A stretch of 64,000 nt of DNA from Phaeosaccion multiseriatum (lineage: Eukaryota > Ochrophyta, other classes), in the NCBI GenBank assembly GCA_965112735.1, contig OZ218955.1:3906001-3970000 (forward strand). The letters are read 5' to 3'. Shown here piece by piece: positions 12,701-25,954 of the stretch (position 1 is the stretch's first letter; every line of letters begins with the position of its first letter). The notes under the pieces were generated by a model. The model had not been told where the DNA came from and did no database searches. It saw only the letters and a program-made list of their open reading frames with translations. The translations under genes were made by a program, and so were the position numbers.

Positions 12701-15700
12701 GTATCTAAACTCACACGCCGCATTTCTGTCCCGGTGGCACCATCCACTGCCTCGGACATGATCATTCATGTTACCTCACACCTCACCATCGCATCCCTCA
12801 CTCCTCGTCTCTTGCCGTTACGCTTTGTGGTGCTGTTGTTGCCCGTCACACATCCCCCCGTCCATCCACTGCCATCCCCCCTGTAGGTGCTGCAAGCCTC
12901 CGCGGCCACCCTGTCTGAGGCGAAGGTGCGCACCGTGAACTTGATGTTCCTCAGGGAGCAGAAGCAGCCCAGGTACGACCGCTACTCGTAGTGTAGGGGA
13001 GCTCTACTTGTAAAGTGGGGGAGGTCTATTCTTAAATGGAGGGGAGGCACCTTTTCTCCCCCCCTCGGATCTCGCTTTGAGCTCGCTTTTTCCTCACATG
13101 TTGAAACGCAAACCCCACCCCCCTCGTCCACTGCGCCCCTCACGCCCACCCCCCCCCCCCCCCATCCACTGCCATCCGCCACCAATGCAGGTACCTGACC
13201 TTCAAGGACTGCGACGGTTTCAAGGAAGACCCGATCCGCCGCGACATGCGAGACTCCTTCCCCTACATCTTCGAGCTGACCCGCATGTCCCTGAACTACA
13301 ACCTCGAGAGGATGGGAGCCGTGGGCCGCAACAATCAGATCTTCCTCGGCACCGAGAAGGGCGCCGCACCGAGGAGGGGCCCCAAGCCGCAGACGCTCTT
13401 CCTCCGTGCCATCTCTCACCGCAGCGAGACGTTCCAGATCGAGGGCAGCGATCGCGCATTGTTGACGGCGTTGGATGAGCTCGAGAGGGCCATGCAGGAC
13501 CCCAGGGTGAGTGAGTGGGTGGGGGAGGCAGGGACGGATGAATTGAAGTTGAACACAAGCCTTGCGTTCCTGTCCATCAAGATCCCATCTATCCATCCCT
13601 CCACTGCCATCCATCCATGCTTGGGTCTGCTCTTCGTGTGTGCGGGTGGGTGTCTCCCACCACCCCCCCAACGACACCTTTTGAATTCTTTCATGCCTAA
13701 TCCACAATGCCCAACTTCATGCCCAATGAATCGATGCTGCAGGTTTCCCCCACGGCGTCTGCGCGTATCTTCCTGCACATGATGCCTCAGCTCGAGGCAG
13801 AGCCGCAGGAGGTTCTCGCCCAGTTCAAGGTAAGACACAGTTACAGTCAGTAAGGCAGTGGAAGGATGGCAGCTAATGGGAGGCTCGGAGACTCTGCCTG
13901 GGTCGGGCCATTGGCTGCGGCTTGAAGGTCTTGAGTTGAAGGCAATGAAACGAATACGCCTAGCCTCTCCTCCCCTCTAACCCCCTCCCTCCCTCCCTCC
14001 CCCTTCCCCAACAGAAATCCATGGCCGCCCTCATCTCCCGACACGCCACGCGTCTGTTAAGCCTTCGCATCGACGAGATTGAGGTCAAGCTCCGCGTCAA
14101 GACCAAGTCCAACGGAGTGCAGCCCATCCGCCTCATCGCCTCCTCCATGAGCGGGGAGTGGCTCAGGCCTGACGGTTACAACGAGGAGGTGGATCCCGTA
14201 ACCGGCGTGACGAAGCAATTCTGCACCATCGACTCGGAGGATGGCATGTGCCTGCCCGCCCCTTACCCCACCAGCAGCAAGGTGCAGCTGAAGCGAGCGG
14301 CGGCAAGGAGGGTCGGATCGACGTATGCTTACGACTTCCTGGGCCTTATGGAAGTGACGCTGGTGCAGGACTGGCAGAGGTGAGCAGGAGCAGGGGAGGG
14401 AGAGGGAGGGGAACAGGAGCGGCATTGCCATTGCCATTGCACGTGTGCGTGCCTCTCACTTTCTCACTTTTCTCACTCACTCCCTTCCTCCTCCGCTCCC
14501 TGACACCAGGTACTTGGAGGCCCTGCGCATGTCGAGCGCTGAGCCCCCCTCTCTGGAGATGCCCTCCAACCTACTGGAGAGCGATGAACTCGTACTCAAG
14601 GTGAGGAGCGAAACCTTACGTAGGTGTGCTTACGTAGGCATCAGACCCAACATCGTAAATACGGTTACATGATGCACTTGCGACCACAGTACAGGAGGTC
14701 CACTCACAATTGCATCTTACGTGACCTTACGAAACAGGAGGACGGGACTCTGGTGAAGGAGTTCCGCATAGTGGGGTCCAACGAGATCGGCATGCTCGCC
14801 TGGCACATCAACATGAAGACCCCCGAGGTGCGATGGGTAGATTGGTAGATATGCAGGCCACTCGCTACTCAGTACCAAGGGGAAGAAAGAGCCTGTGTAT
14901 GTGTGTGTATGTCTCCCTTGGCTCTGTGTATGTGTCTGTCTGTCTCCCTTGGCTCTGTGTATGTGTCTGTCTGTCTCCCTTGGCTCTGTGTATGTGTCTG
15001 TCTGTCTTCCTTGGCTCGGTGGTTGTCTCTCTCTCTCGAGTCCTTCCTCACAAATACAAACTCACACACACACTCCCTCTGTCTCTATCTCTCTCTCTCT
15101 CTCTGCCTGCCATCCCCTGTGCTGCTCAGTACCCCGAGGGGCGCGAGGTGGTGATGATCTCTAACGACGTGACGTTCCAATCGGGGTCCTTCGGAGTCAA
15201 GGAAGACGACTTCTTCAAGGTGAGCAGGCATTCACTGCACTCAATTATATACACGTCATCACTGCACCATTTGCATACACAACCTGGTGTCAGGCAGAGA
15301 GGGCACAGAGCCCTATATATCTGATTGATGTGCTTGTTTGTCGCGGCATGTTCTCTCCCCTCACGTCCCCTCGCCTCCCTCCCTCATGCCCATACGCCTC
15401 CACCAGGCCGCCTCTGAGTACGCCCGAGAGCGCAAGCTGCCCCGTATCTACATGTCCTCCAACTCGGGGGCAAGGATTGGGCTCGTCGAGGAGCTCAAGC
15501 CCAAGTTCAAGGTAGGTGTTGGGTATCCGATACCCAATCGGACCCAACAGTGTGAGGGTGGAGCGTTGGGTGTCTGTTGATTGAGGGGGGTGCGAAGGCT
15601 CTTCGGACTTGTGTAATTATTGTATGTCCTCTTCCTGGCCTTTTCACTGAGGACCCCTCATCGTGCCCCCCTTGCAGGTCCAATTCAACAACGAGGACAA

Positions 15701-18700
15701 CCCCACGCAGGGCTTCAAGTACCTGTACCTGACCGAGGAGGACTACAAAGAGCTCGAGGAGGGCAGCGTCAACGCAGAGAAGCTCGAGGTGGACGGCGAG
15801 ACTCGGTACAAGCTTGACGACATCATCGGGCAGGTGGGTGGTGGGGGCGTGGGAGATGGCAGTGGATGGGGACTGGGACTCACTCACTCACTCGCTCACT
15901 CACCTTCTCTCGCTCTCGCTCTCGTGTGAAGCACTCAACTCACTTGGTGGGAGATTCAGTAAGTCAGTAAGTCAGTCGGACCTAAACTTCCTTCCCTCCC
16001 CTCCCCTCTCCCCTTAGGTGCACGGCATCGGAGTGGAGAACCTCCGCGGCTCCGGCATGATCGCGGGAGAGACGTCTCGGGCATACGACGAGGTGTTCAC
16101 TCTCTCTTACGTCACCGGCAGATCGGTGAGGACAGGGAGGGGAGTGGGGGTTGAGTCAGTGGGCATTCGATAGCTCTGAGTATTCGACTCTCGCTCTCTG
16201 TCTTGCTTTTCTATACTCACTTCACACCTGCTCTGCTCTGCTCATGCTCGGCTCGACTCACAGGTTGGCATCGGCGCGTACCTCAACCGCCTGGGGCATC
16301 GCATCATCCAAATGAAGCAGGGCCCCATGATCCTCACGGGCTTCGGTGCGCTCAACAAGTTGCTCGGCAAGGAGGTGTACACCAACCAGGACCAGCTCGG
16401 AGGACCCCAGGTGTGTCGGGGGGGGGGGGCAGTTACAGTTTGATTATTCGATGTTAATATCGATGTCGATATAGACCAGCTGCAGATCATTCAATTCACT
16501 CTCTAGACTATGGGTGGAGGCGGGGTAGGGTAGGTGGTGTGCTTGGTCATCACAGTTGGCTTGGCTTCAGCTCTTGTTTCCTGAATGCCCCCCTACACAA
16601 CAGCACAGAGCACACAACATATCTACCGCCACCATTCAATTGGCCTCTCATGCCTTACATCCATCCCCTTGCCTCCCTCCCCTGCCTGCAGATCATGGCC
16701 CCCAACGGCGTGTCCCACCTCGTGGTGGAGAACGATCGCGAGGGCGTGGCGCAAGTGCTCAAGTGGCTGTCCTTCGTGCCCAGCACGGCCGACGCACCCC
16801 CCTCGCAGCTGCACGTGACAGACCCTGTGGAGCGCGCCATCGGCTTCACTCCCTCCAAGAGCCCTTACGACCCCCGCAACATGGTCGCCGGAATGGTACG
16901 TGCGTACCTACGTACATGTGTGCGTCGTGTGTGTGTGTGTGTGTGGGGTGGGTGTGTGGTGCTGCCGTGCGCGGTGATATTGTACGAATCACAATGGAGT
17001 TTGGGCGACACAACATGATGCCGCTCTCTCTCTACTCTATCGTCATTATGTCGCACTGTTCGCTTCCTGACTGCCCCCCTCCCTACCACCCTCCCCTCCC
17101 CTCCCCTCCCCTCTCCTCCATACCTCAGAGCGCTCCCGACGGGTCCTTCGTGAGCGGCTTCTTCGATAAGAACTCTTACCAGGTAGAGGCATACGGGTCA
17201 AAGCGCGAGCACTAGCACTCACACTCCCTCCCCTCCGGTAACCGTTGGCAAACGGGTCAAGAAGTCAAGCAAGACCTCACCCCTTTCTCGTCCCTCTCCC
17301 CTCCCTCCCCTCCCCTCTGCAGGAGTACCTCGCCGGCTGGGGCAAGAGCGTGGTCGTCGGCCGTGCTCGCCTCGGAGGCATCCCCGTGGGTGTGATCAAT
17401 GTGGAGACCCGCCTGTCGGAGCAGCGCATCCCTGCCGACCCTGCTAACCCCGACTCCAGGGAGCAGATCCTGCCCCAGGCCGGACAGGTGTGTGTGTGTG
17501 TGTGTGTGTGTGCGTGTGTGTGGGGGGGGGGCGGGTCTTGCACGAGGCATTACAGGCGGTGGAGGTGGGAACAGATCGCACGCAGAAGACCAGAAAAGAA
17601 GAGCACCTCTGACCTGCTGACTTACTGGCTGTGCATCTGACCTCTGGCCCTCCCTTGACTGCTTGCTCTCCATTTATGTCCCACCATGGCGGTGCTTTGT
17701 GTGCTGACTCTCTCCCCCTTGCGCAGGTTTGGTTCCCAGACAGCGCCTACAAGACAGCCACCGCCATCCGCGACTTCAACCACGCGGAGAACCTCCCCCT
17801 CATGATCTTTGCCAACTGGAGGTCAGTCGGTGGGGGGCAGTTGTGGGGCATCCTTCCTCCCTGTCTCTTCCCCTCTCTTTGTAACTTCCTGTTTCTCTCT
17901 CTCCTTCTCTCTTAGTGATGTTCCTCTCTCTCTCTCTCTCATCTATCCACGCCTATCTCCCATCCTCTCCCCTCTTGCCCTGTCTCCTACAGAGGCTTCT
18001 CCGGCGGCACTCGTGACATGTACGGCGAGATCCTCAAGTTCGGAGCGCAGATTGTCGACGCCCTCGTGGAGTACAAGCACCCCGTGTTTGTGTACATCCC
18101 GCCCGGAGGAGAGCTGCGAGGCGGCGCGTGGGTGGTCATCGACCCGACCATCAACGAGGATGTCATGGAGATGTACGCAGACGTGGACAGTCGTGGAGGT
18201 ATTCTCGAGCCGCCCGGTATCTGTGAAGTCAAGTTTAGGTCGGCGGAGCAGGTGCGTGCGTGCGTGGGTGCGTGGGTGCGTCCGTGGTGGTGTGTGTGTA
18301 CCTGCGTTATCTCCCGAGGGCTTCGATGGACCATATCATCGTCCTCTTCCTCTTCCTCTCTTCTGTCGCGGGTCCATGTGTCCATACGCCTCTCACGTTC
18401 CAAAGTATGCCTGCCCATATGCCTGCTCATGCGTCTGCCTGCCTGCCTTCGATCCCTGAGCTCATCAACATCCCCTCCCTGCCCGTATGCCTGTATGCCT
18501 GTATGCTTGCCTCACTCACTCACAGGTGTCCAAGATGCACAGCACCGACCCCACCTTGATGCAACTCGACGCCGAGCTGGAGAGCTGCGCCAACGCCGAC
18601 GACTGCGACGAAGTACGAGCCAAGATCAAGGCCAGGGAGAAGACGCTGGCGCCCATCTTCACGCAGGTGAGCGGCGAGTGCGTGTGAGGGGTGGAAGGGC

Positions 18701-19458
18701 CACTACTCCACTACGTGCCCCTTTTTGCTTTTGAAGCACGGAGGGGGAGGTCCCTACCTACATGCCCCAAGTCACAAGTCACCGATGGAGAATGGCCCCC
18801 TTTTTAAGCTGGCTCGATCGTGCTTGCTCCTCCTCCCCGACTGACCTCCCTCCCTCCCATACGCCTGCCCCTTGTATACTGCCCATGTGATTGCAGATTG
18901 CGCATGAGTTCGCGGACCTGCACGACCGCGCGGGCCGCATGAAGGCCAAGGGAGTGGTGCGCGACGTCGTCTCTTGGAGCAAGTACGTAGTGTTACGTAT
19001 GGGTTACAGTACCACCGCCCCCCAGCAACCCTCTCATTCTTGTTAATGCCACCCACACAGCACTCATACATACATACATACACACGCGTGCACACACACC
19101 CGACGATGAATGTTCCCGCTGACCCCCCCCCTTCCCTCTCGTCCCTCCCCTCTCTCTCAGCGCTCGTGAGTACTTCTACTGGCGACTGAAGCGCCGCCTT
19201 GCCGAGGACAAGATGCGTAAGGCCTTCCGCACCGCCGACGCCGCCATCACGAGGGACACCGTCACCAAGGCTCTCATGTCCATGTGCCCGGCTGACTGGG
19301 ACGACGACAAGGCCGTCATCGAGTGGGCGGAGGGAGCGGACGAGCAAGTGGCCAAGGAGGTGGGGAGGGTGAGGCTCGGGGCCGTCATGAGGGATCTTGC
19401 CGTTACGCTCAGCGGCCTCAGTGAGGAGGATAAGGCAACCATCATGGACAGCATGTGA
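4949..19458 (+). CDS. Homomeric acetyl-CoA carboxylase, plastid-targeted
   Basis: Multidomain biotin enzyme making malonyl-CoA from acetyl-CoA, bicarbonate and ATP for fatty-acid synthesis; about 2095 residues. Order: presequence (1-~50, signal peptide then ASAFLP); biotin carboxylase with the ATP-grasp loop [14 protein letters not shown] with EAMKM (biotinyl-Lys ~743); central region; carboxyltransferase with SNSGARIG and [10 protein letters not shown]. All join in phase. Exons: 4949-5000, 5628-5821, 6194-6313, 6484-6678, 6853-7020, 7218-7269, 7419-7513, 7752-7820, 7986-8147, 8375-8527, 8660-8779, 8982-9111, 9288-9391, 9541-10272, 10494-10715, 10988-11199, 11327-11420, 11561-11680, 11857-11985, 12094-12315, 12887-12972, 13191-13506, 13743-13829, 14015-14379, 14510-14600, 14738-14827, 15130-15219, 15407-15511, 15678-15833, 16018-16125, 16264-16410, 16692-16895, 17129-17182, 17323-17487, 17727-17821, 17993-18251, 18526-18666, 18897-18982, 19161-19458. 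Starting instead at the ATG at 5654 or 5720 would give a cytosolic form. Confidence 0.93.
17488..17530 (+). repeat. (GT)n fused to a 5' splice site
   Basis: The ACCase exon ending at 17487 is followed directly by a GT dinucleotide run, so the splice donor is itself the first unit of a microsatellite. A similar run lies in the ACCase intron at 6722-6751. Confidence 0.7.
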
Positions 19459-20646
19459 GGATGATGGTGAACAGAGCAAAGCAGGGCATATGGGCATAGG
19501 GTATAGCGTGTTGGGACTGCTGAGCCGTGGGGGGGAGGCAGGAGGATAGGTCGTGCGTGAGTGCGCTTGGGTGTTGCGAGGATGGAGGAGAAGGGACAGA
19601 AGAGACTATTAGAAAGGGCAGGAGGGCGTACCAGAGAGCGAAGCGCTTTGTTCAGTACTCCGACGACGACGAAGAGGAGGAGGAGGAGGAGGAGGAGGAA
19701 CGGCGGTTGGACTTGACTGGTGGCGGCCTTGATGGAGGGGAGGGGAGGGGAGGGGAGGGGAGGGGAGGGGAGGGAACTGGGACACATCCCTCGATGCGGA
19801 TGGGAAGCAAACGTAACTGCCTCTGCCCCCTCTTGGGCGCCGCTATTGGTAGGATGGGGAGGTGATGAGTGTGTGGAGAGAGACGACAAGAGCAAGCAAG
19901 AGGATAGGTAGGCCCGTCTATACACAGGTGTACAGGCCGCTACGGTGTGGGAGATAACCGAGAATAGAAAGCAGCCGTGGCGGGGCGCAGGGGAGCCGCG
20001 CTGTATGGGCTCGCGTCGAGGGTTTATTGAGTTTCACGTGTGTGTGGCGGGCTGGGCGAGGCGATTCGAGGGTCGAGTAGAGGGAGGGGCTCAGCAGCGA
20101 AGGCGTGATGAGGAGGGGTAGATGGCTGCTCTAGCCCATTAGTACACACAGGCTTTGAGTTTGAGGCCGGTCATGGCGCGCTTGCTTCGTTACAGGGGTG
20201 CACAATTAGTTAATTTCGATATTTATATAAGTAATCAATAGAAGCTGACGTTACGTTGTTGAGGGCCTGTGCCCTTGGGATAGGCGGATGGATCCCCGGG
20301 GGACACCTCTTCACACCTGTTCGCTGCCGATTGGGTCGCCAGTGTATAGGAAGGGAGGGGAGAGAGAAAGCCACCCGAGCAAACACTCGCTTCACTGCTT
20401 TATTCAGAGGGCTTTGAGCAGAAGGAGGAGGTTCTCAATAAACAGATCTTAGTAGCTGAGAGTCTCGTGCGTGTGTTGTTCTGTGCGGAAAATCCTCACT
20501 CCTCCTCCTCATATTCATACCAACTGTCATGTACAGTTGTAGCTCATTGTGTTTATTGACTTACAGGTCCTTTCCTCTTCAAAACCCTCGCGGAATCTTG
20601 CCTAGGGGAACATGGGATGGATAGATGCATATGCGCGAGTCACTAG
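19459..20646. other. Intergenic region after ACCase
   Basis: This holds the ACCase 3' UTR and the promoter of the first SGNH-like gene. It contains a GAG tract (about 19673-19700), a GGGGA tandem (about 19737-19775) and a CATATGGGC word near 19489. The last ~40 bp before 20647 resemble the sequence in front of the second SGNH-like gene, so the duplication includes at least the proximal promoter. I see no gene in it. Confidence 0.45.
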
Positions 20647-21043
20647 ATGATAGAAATGAATGCGCTTCTGCTGGTGTGGTTGGTGGTAGCATTGGTGGTA
20701 CCTGCAGCAGGCAATGTAGGTGTCGCGAAGAAGGTGGGGTTGGTGGCAAATGCAATTGAGATGGAAGCTCAGCTGCGAGCAGAGGTGGAGGCCACTTACG
20801 GTATCCCCGAGCTTTTCGCGGATGGGATGGACGTGACTGAGTTTGGAGTGGCGCTGCTGGAGGACCGCCTTCTCGGAGCGGTCATCAGGCAGCGGCCCTT
20901 CGTCACCGCATACACAGGTGAGAGTTGGCCCTGGTGGTTGATGGCTAGGGTACAGGGTGCACAGCTGCTACGCAGAGATTAAACACGGCTGGGCGGTCAC
21001 TCTCTCTCTCGCTCTCGCTCTGCGTCTCTCTCTCTCTCCCTCT

Positions 21044-21074
<31 letters not shown>

Positions 21075-23213
21075 CCCCTCATAGTAGAGGCGTTCTCTCT
21101 CCCTCCCTCAGATGCTCTCCCTTCTGTTAGCCTCTCATCGTCATGCATCTCTCTCCATGCAAGCAAAGCTCAACAACTTTGCTTGAAGGAAGGGGCGGGC
21201 GGGACAAGAAGTAATAATTCTCTCAAGCACCCCCCCCAACAAACACACTTGCTTCACTCCTCCTCACTCTCTCGAAGGGACATCCCTCACGGCTGTGCAC
21301 GGCCCCCCGGAAGGGGTCTCGGTGGGCTATCCAGCGGTGGCCCACGCGCTCATCTCCCCAGTGATGGAGAAGGCCGGCTCGGTGTGGGAGAGCAGGAACG
21401 CCGCGATTGGATTCAATCCTCCTGAGCCGTACTCAGGGTGTCTCGCGTCCCATGCAGGACGTGACGTGGACCTGCTCACGTGGGAATTCACCATCGTGTC
21501 TACCAGTGGCGGTGGCGTGAGCAAAAACCTAAACTCAAGAGTGTGTAACTCGGCCGTTCCCCCCGCTGTCGAACCTTTCCTCCGGCACGCTCTTTCGGTC
21601 AAGGACGGAGAGAAGGAGCCTCTGATCTTGTTTCTGGATGTGGATACGTGGTACCAGAGCGAGCGCTGCGATCGCCTGCCCTATCTGGGGATGATGACCG
21701 GCTTCTGCCCAGAGGAAAGGCGACGGAACGACACAAGGTACATAAGTTACCTTTGGGAGGCAGAGCCCAGCACCCTTTCCTTTCCGTTTTGCTTTCACTG
21801 GCAGCTGTCTGGGTGTGGCTGGGTCCTTGCTGATTGTTTACGGTACTCCCGAGCTGCGTCCTCCTCGCTCGCTCAATACGTGCGAATCGCTTCCTCTTCG
21901 GCTCTCTTCTCTCCGCCCCATCCTGCCTCTCCCCCAGCCCCCCCCCTGTCGACTTGATGAAGCGCTATAAGAACGCCGGCCTCGCGTTGGACAATCTGGG
22001 GCTTCTGGAGAAGTACGTGTGCCCCCTCCCTTCCAGTCGGAGAGAGGACCCGCTCTTTGTGACTGGCACCAGCGCTCACCCTACCACAGTCGGACACGCC
22101 CTCTACGGCAGCATGATCGGCTTGCACGTGCTGCAGGTGCTTGTGTCGGCTCTTATGCGTCTGGAGGTAGCCGCAGTGGCAGTGGTAGAGGCTCAGCGTG
22201 CAGGGGGCGACGCCTCCTTGACGCTGCCCCTCACTGTGGATGACCTGAGGGGCAACACGGCGCTGCAGGATCTACTTCTGACAGAGCTCGGCCTTTCGCT
22301 GTTGGACGCAACAGAGTTGAGGACAGAGGGTGACTTGGGCTCCCCAAGCGTTTGCCACAAACTCAGCGGTGGGCCGCGCCACTTTTGCGACAACCTCCGC
22401 TCCGACTGCTTCACCATGGTCCAGCCGCTGCACGGCGGAGCGAGGTTTGACCTTAGGAGATACATTGTCGATCTCGAGAGCACCACCTTGCTGGCGCAGG
22501 AGCGAGGGCCCGACGATGATCTCATCCGGCCTCGGACGGCGGTCACCGAAGCGGACTACGTGTACGGGAGGCCCATAGATGACAAATGGGCTGTGCTGAT
22601 GGCCGAGAAGAAGAGCAACGAGCCCAAAATACGGTGGGGTGAGAATGATCCCATCGGTAAGAAGGAGTTTCTTGCCTGGCTGCTTACTTGCTGCTTCGAC
22701 TCGTCTTCTCCTTCTTGTTTCATTCCATGCAGCAGCAGCGATGTAGCTTGTCAGTGCCCGCGGGCTCACGGGTGGGCGGTTCTCTCTTACTGCGTTCCCT
22801 TCGTAGTCTAGCTACGCCACACCTCGCTCGCTCGCCCGGTCTCACTCTCCCCCTCCTCCCCCTGCCCTTCCCTGTGGCCCCACCCCACAGACCACAAGTG
22901 GGCTCTCATGGGAGACGCGAGTGCAGGTCCTATCCGCTTCGCCTTCGAGGTTACGCAAGACCACACGCACTCCAGCGACAGAATACACATTTGCTCACAA
23001 ACGGGCGATGGCTTCGCCATGACGGATTTCCGAAACGTCGCGGAAGTGCGGGTGCTGCTGGACGGGGTCGAGGTGGTGCCCTCTCAGTCCACGGGGTGGG
23101 TGCCCTGCGTGCTTCTTGACGTGAGCACTGAGAAGGGGAGGCACGAGCTCGAGATTCGGCCCTTGGTCGTTGGGAAGTATACAGTTGTCACGCACATAAT
23201 CTTCCCCCAGTGA
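20647..23213 (+). CDS. Secreted SGNH-hydrolase-like protein, copy A
   Basis: Exons 20647-20917, 21278-21737, 21938-22656 and 22891-23213 join in phase to give 590 residues. The N-terminus (NALLLVWLVVALVVPAAG) is a signal peptide. The first splice creates FVTAYTGTSLTAV, matching SGNH/GDSL block I with the nucleophile Ser in GTSLT. VDLLTWEF fits block III in position but lacks the usual Asn. TSAHPTTVGHALYG fits block V with the His but without the Asp three residues before it. The last exon is a predicted beta-rich domain (residues about 484-590) that I do not recognise. Esterase or acetyl-transfer activity on a surface polymer would be the family expectation; with two canonical residues missing it is uncertain. 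It is followed 197 bp later by a near-identical copy. Confidence 0.65.
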
Positions 23214-23410
23214 GAGAAAGAGCGCGTGAGCATAGAGTGTGTGTGTGTGTGAGAGAGTGATTCCTGTTAAGTCAACAAAAATGTCCCATTAGACTGAAGA
23301 AAAAACGCCAAAAAATGCGGGAATTTTTGTAATAAACCTCCCCGCGACTAAAGAAAGAATGACATGGGATGGATAGATGGATAACAGCATAGGCACGAGT
23401 TAGTCGCGAG

Positions 23411-25931
23411 ATGATAGAAATGAATGCGCTTCTGCTGGTGTGGTTGGCGGCAGCATTGGTAGCTCCTTTTGCAGCAGGCAATGTAGTTGTCCCGAAGAAG
23501 GTGGGGTTGGTGGCAAATGCAATTGAGATGGAGGCTCAGCTGCGAGCAGAGGTGGAGGCCACTTACGATATCCCCGAGCTGTTTGCGGATGGGATGGACG
23601 TGACCGAGTTTGGTGTGGCGCTGCTGGAGGACCGCCTTCTCGGAGCGGTCATCAGGCAGCGGCCCTTCGTCACCGCATACACAGGTGAGAGTTGGCCCTA
23701 GTGGTTGATGGCTAGGGTACAGGGTGCGTAGTTGCAACGCAAAGATTAAAAACGGCTGGGCGGTCTCTCTCTCTCTCTCTCTTTCCTCCGTCTGATTCTC
23801 TCCCTTCTTTCTGTCGGCCTCCTCCTGCTGCCTCTCGCTCATCGTCATGCATCTCGTCTCTCCATGCAAGCAAGCACCAAGCAAGCAAAGCTCAACAACT
23901 TTGCTTGAAGGAAGGGGCGGGCGGGACAAGAAGTAATAATTCTCACAAGCACCCCCCCCCCCCAACAATACACTTGCTTCACTCCTCCTCACTCTCTCAA
24001 GGGACATCCCTCACGGCTGGGCACCTCCTCCCGGAGGGGATCTCGGTGGGCTACCCAGCAGTGGCCGACGCGCTCATCTCCCCAGTGATGGAGAAGGCCG
24101 GCTCGGTGTGGGAGAGCAGGAACGCCGCGATTGGATTCAATCCTCCTGAGCCGTACTCAGGGTGTCTCGCGTCCCATGCAGGACGTGACGTGGACCTGCT
24201 CACGTGGGAATTCTCCATCGTGTCTGCCAGTGGCGCCGGCCCGACCAAAAGCCTAAACTCAAGAGTGTGTAACTCGGCCATTCCCCCCGCTGTCGAACCG
24301 TACCTCCGGCACGCTCTTTCGGTCAAGGACGGAGAGAAGGAGCCTCTGATCTTGTTTCTGGATGTGGATACGTGGTACCAGAGCGAGCGCTGCGATCGCC
24401 TGCCCTATCTGGGGATGATGACCGGCTTCTGCCCAGAGGAAAGGCGACGGAACGACACAAGGTACATAAGTTACCTTTGGGAGGCAGAGCCCAGTACCCT
24501 TTCCTTTCCGTTTTGCTTTCACTGGCAGCTGTCTGGGTGTGGCTGGGTCCTTGGTTGTTTACGGTACTCCCGAGCTGCGTCCTCCTCGCTCGCTCAATAC
24601 GTGCGAATCGCTTCCTCTTCGGCTCTCTTCTCTCCGCCCCATCCTGCCTCTCCCCCAGCCCCCCTGTCGACTTGATGAAGCGCTATAAGAACGCCGGCCT
24701 CGCGTTGGACAATCTGGGGCTTCTGGAGAAGTACGTGTGCCCCCTCCCTTCCAGTCGGAGAGAGGACCCGCTCTTTGTGACCGGCAGTAACCCTCACCCT
24801 AACGCAGTCGGATACGCCCTCTACGGCAGCATGATCGGCTTGCACGTGCTGCAGGTCCTTGTGTCAGCTCTTATGCGTCTGGAGGTAGCCGCAGTGGCAG
24901 TGGTAGAGGCTCAGCGTGCAGGGGGCGACGCCTCCTTGACGCTGCCCCTCACTGTGGATGACCTGAGGGGCAACACGGCGCTGCAGGATCTACTTCTGAC
25001 AGAGCTCGGCCTTTCGCTGTTGGACGCAACAGAGTTGAGGACAGAGGGTGACTTGGGCTCCCCAAGCGTTTGCCACAAACTCAGCGGTGGGCCACGCCAC
25101 TTTTGCGACAACCTCCGCTCCGACTGCTTCACCATGGTCCAGCCGCTGCACGGCGGAGCGAGGTTTGACCTTAGGAGATACATTGTCGATCTCGAGAGCA
25201 CCACCTTGCTGGCGCAGGAGCGAGGGCCCGACGATGATCTCATCCGGCCTCGGACGGCGGTCACCGAAGCGGACTACGTGTACGGGAGGCCCATAGATGA
25301 CAAATGGGCTGTGCTGATGGCCGAGAAGAAGAGCAACGAGCCCAAAATACGGTGGGGTGAGAATGATCCCATCGGTAAGAAGGAGTTTCTTGCCTGCTTA
25401 CTTGCTGCTTCGACTCGTCTTCTCCTTCTTGTTTCATTCCATGCAGCAGCAGCTATGCGGCTTGTCAGTGCCCGCGGGCTCACGGGTGGGCGGTTCTCTC
25501 TTACTGCGTCCCCTTCGTAGTCTAGCTACGCCACACCTCGCTCGCTCGCCCGGTCTCACTCACTCTCCCCCTCCTCCCCCTGCCCTTCCCTGTGGCCCCA
25601 CCCCACAGACCACAAGTGGGCTCTCATGGGAGACGCGAGTGCAGGTCCTATCCGCTTCGCCTTCGAGGTTACGCAAGACCACACGCACTCCAGCGACAGA
25701 ATACACATTTGCTCACAAACGGGCGATGGCTTCGCCATGACGGATTTCCGAAACGTCGCGGAAGTGCGGGTGCTGCTGGACGGGGTCGAGGTGGTGCCCT
25801 CTCAGTCCACGGGGTGGGTGCCCTGCGTGCTTCTTGACGTGAGCACTGAGAAGGGGAGGCACGAGCTCGAGATTCGGCCCTTGGTCGTTGGGAAGTATAC
25901 AGTTGTCACGCACATAATCTTCCCCCAGTGA
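23411..25931 (+). CDS. Secreted SGNH-hydrolase-like protein, copy B
   Basis: Tandem duplicate of the preceding gene with the same four-exon structure and length (exons 23411-23684, 24002-24461, 24659-25374, 25609-25931; 590 residues). It keeps the signal peptide, the GTSLTAG block I Ser and the His of block V (SNPHPNAVGY), again without the canonical Asp. Length differences (3 bases more in exon 1, 3 fewer C at the start of exon 3) preserve the frame, so both copies appear to be under coding constraint. Most divergence from copy A falls in three short patches: just after block I, just after block III and across block V. The 3' half, introns included, is almost identical, which implies recent duplication or gene conversion. 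Function as for copy A, not established. Confidence 0.65.
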
Positions 25932-25954
25932 GAGAAAGAGCGCGTGAGCATAGA

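Noticed and set aside
20640-20720. GGTGGTAGCATTGGTGGTACC in the SGNH copy A signal peptide as another copy of dispersed word 1
   Set aside because: It matches the core poorly, and the duplicate gene shows ordinary substitutions there rather than presence/absence of the word.
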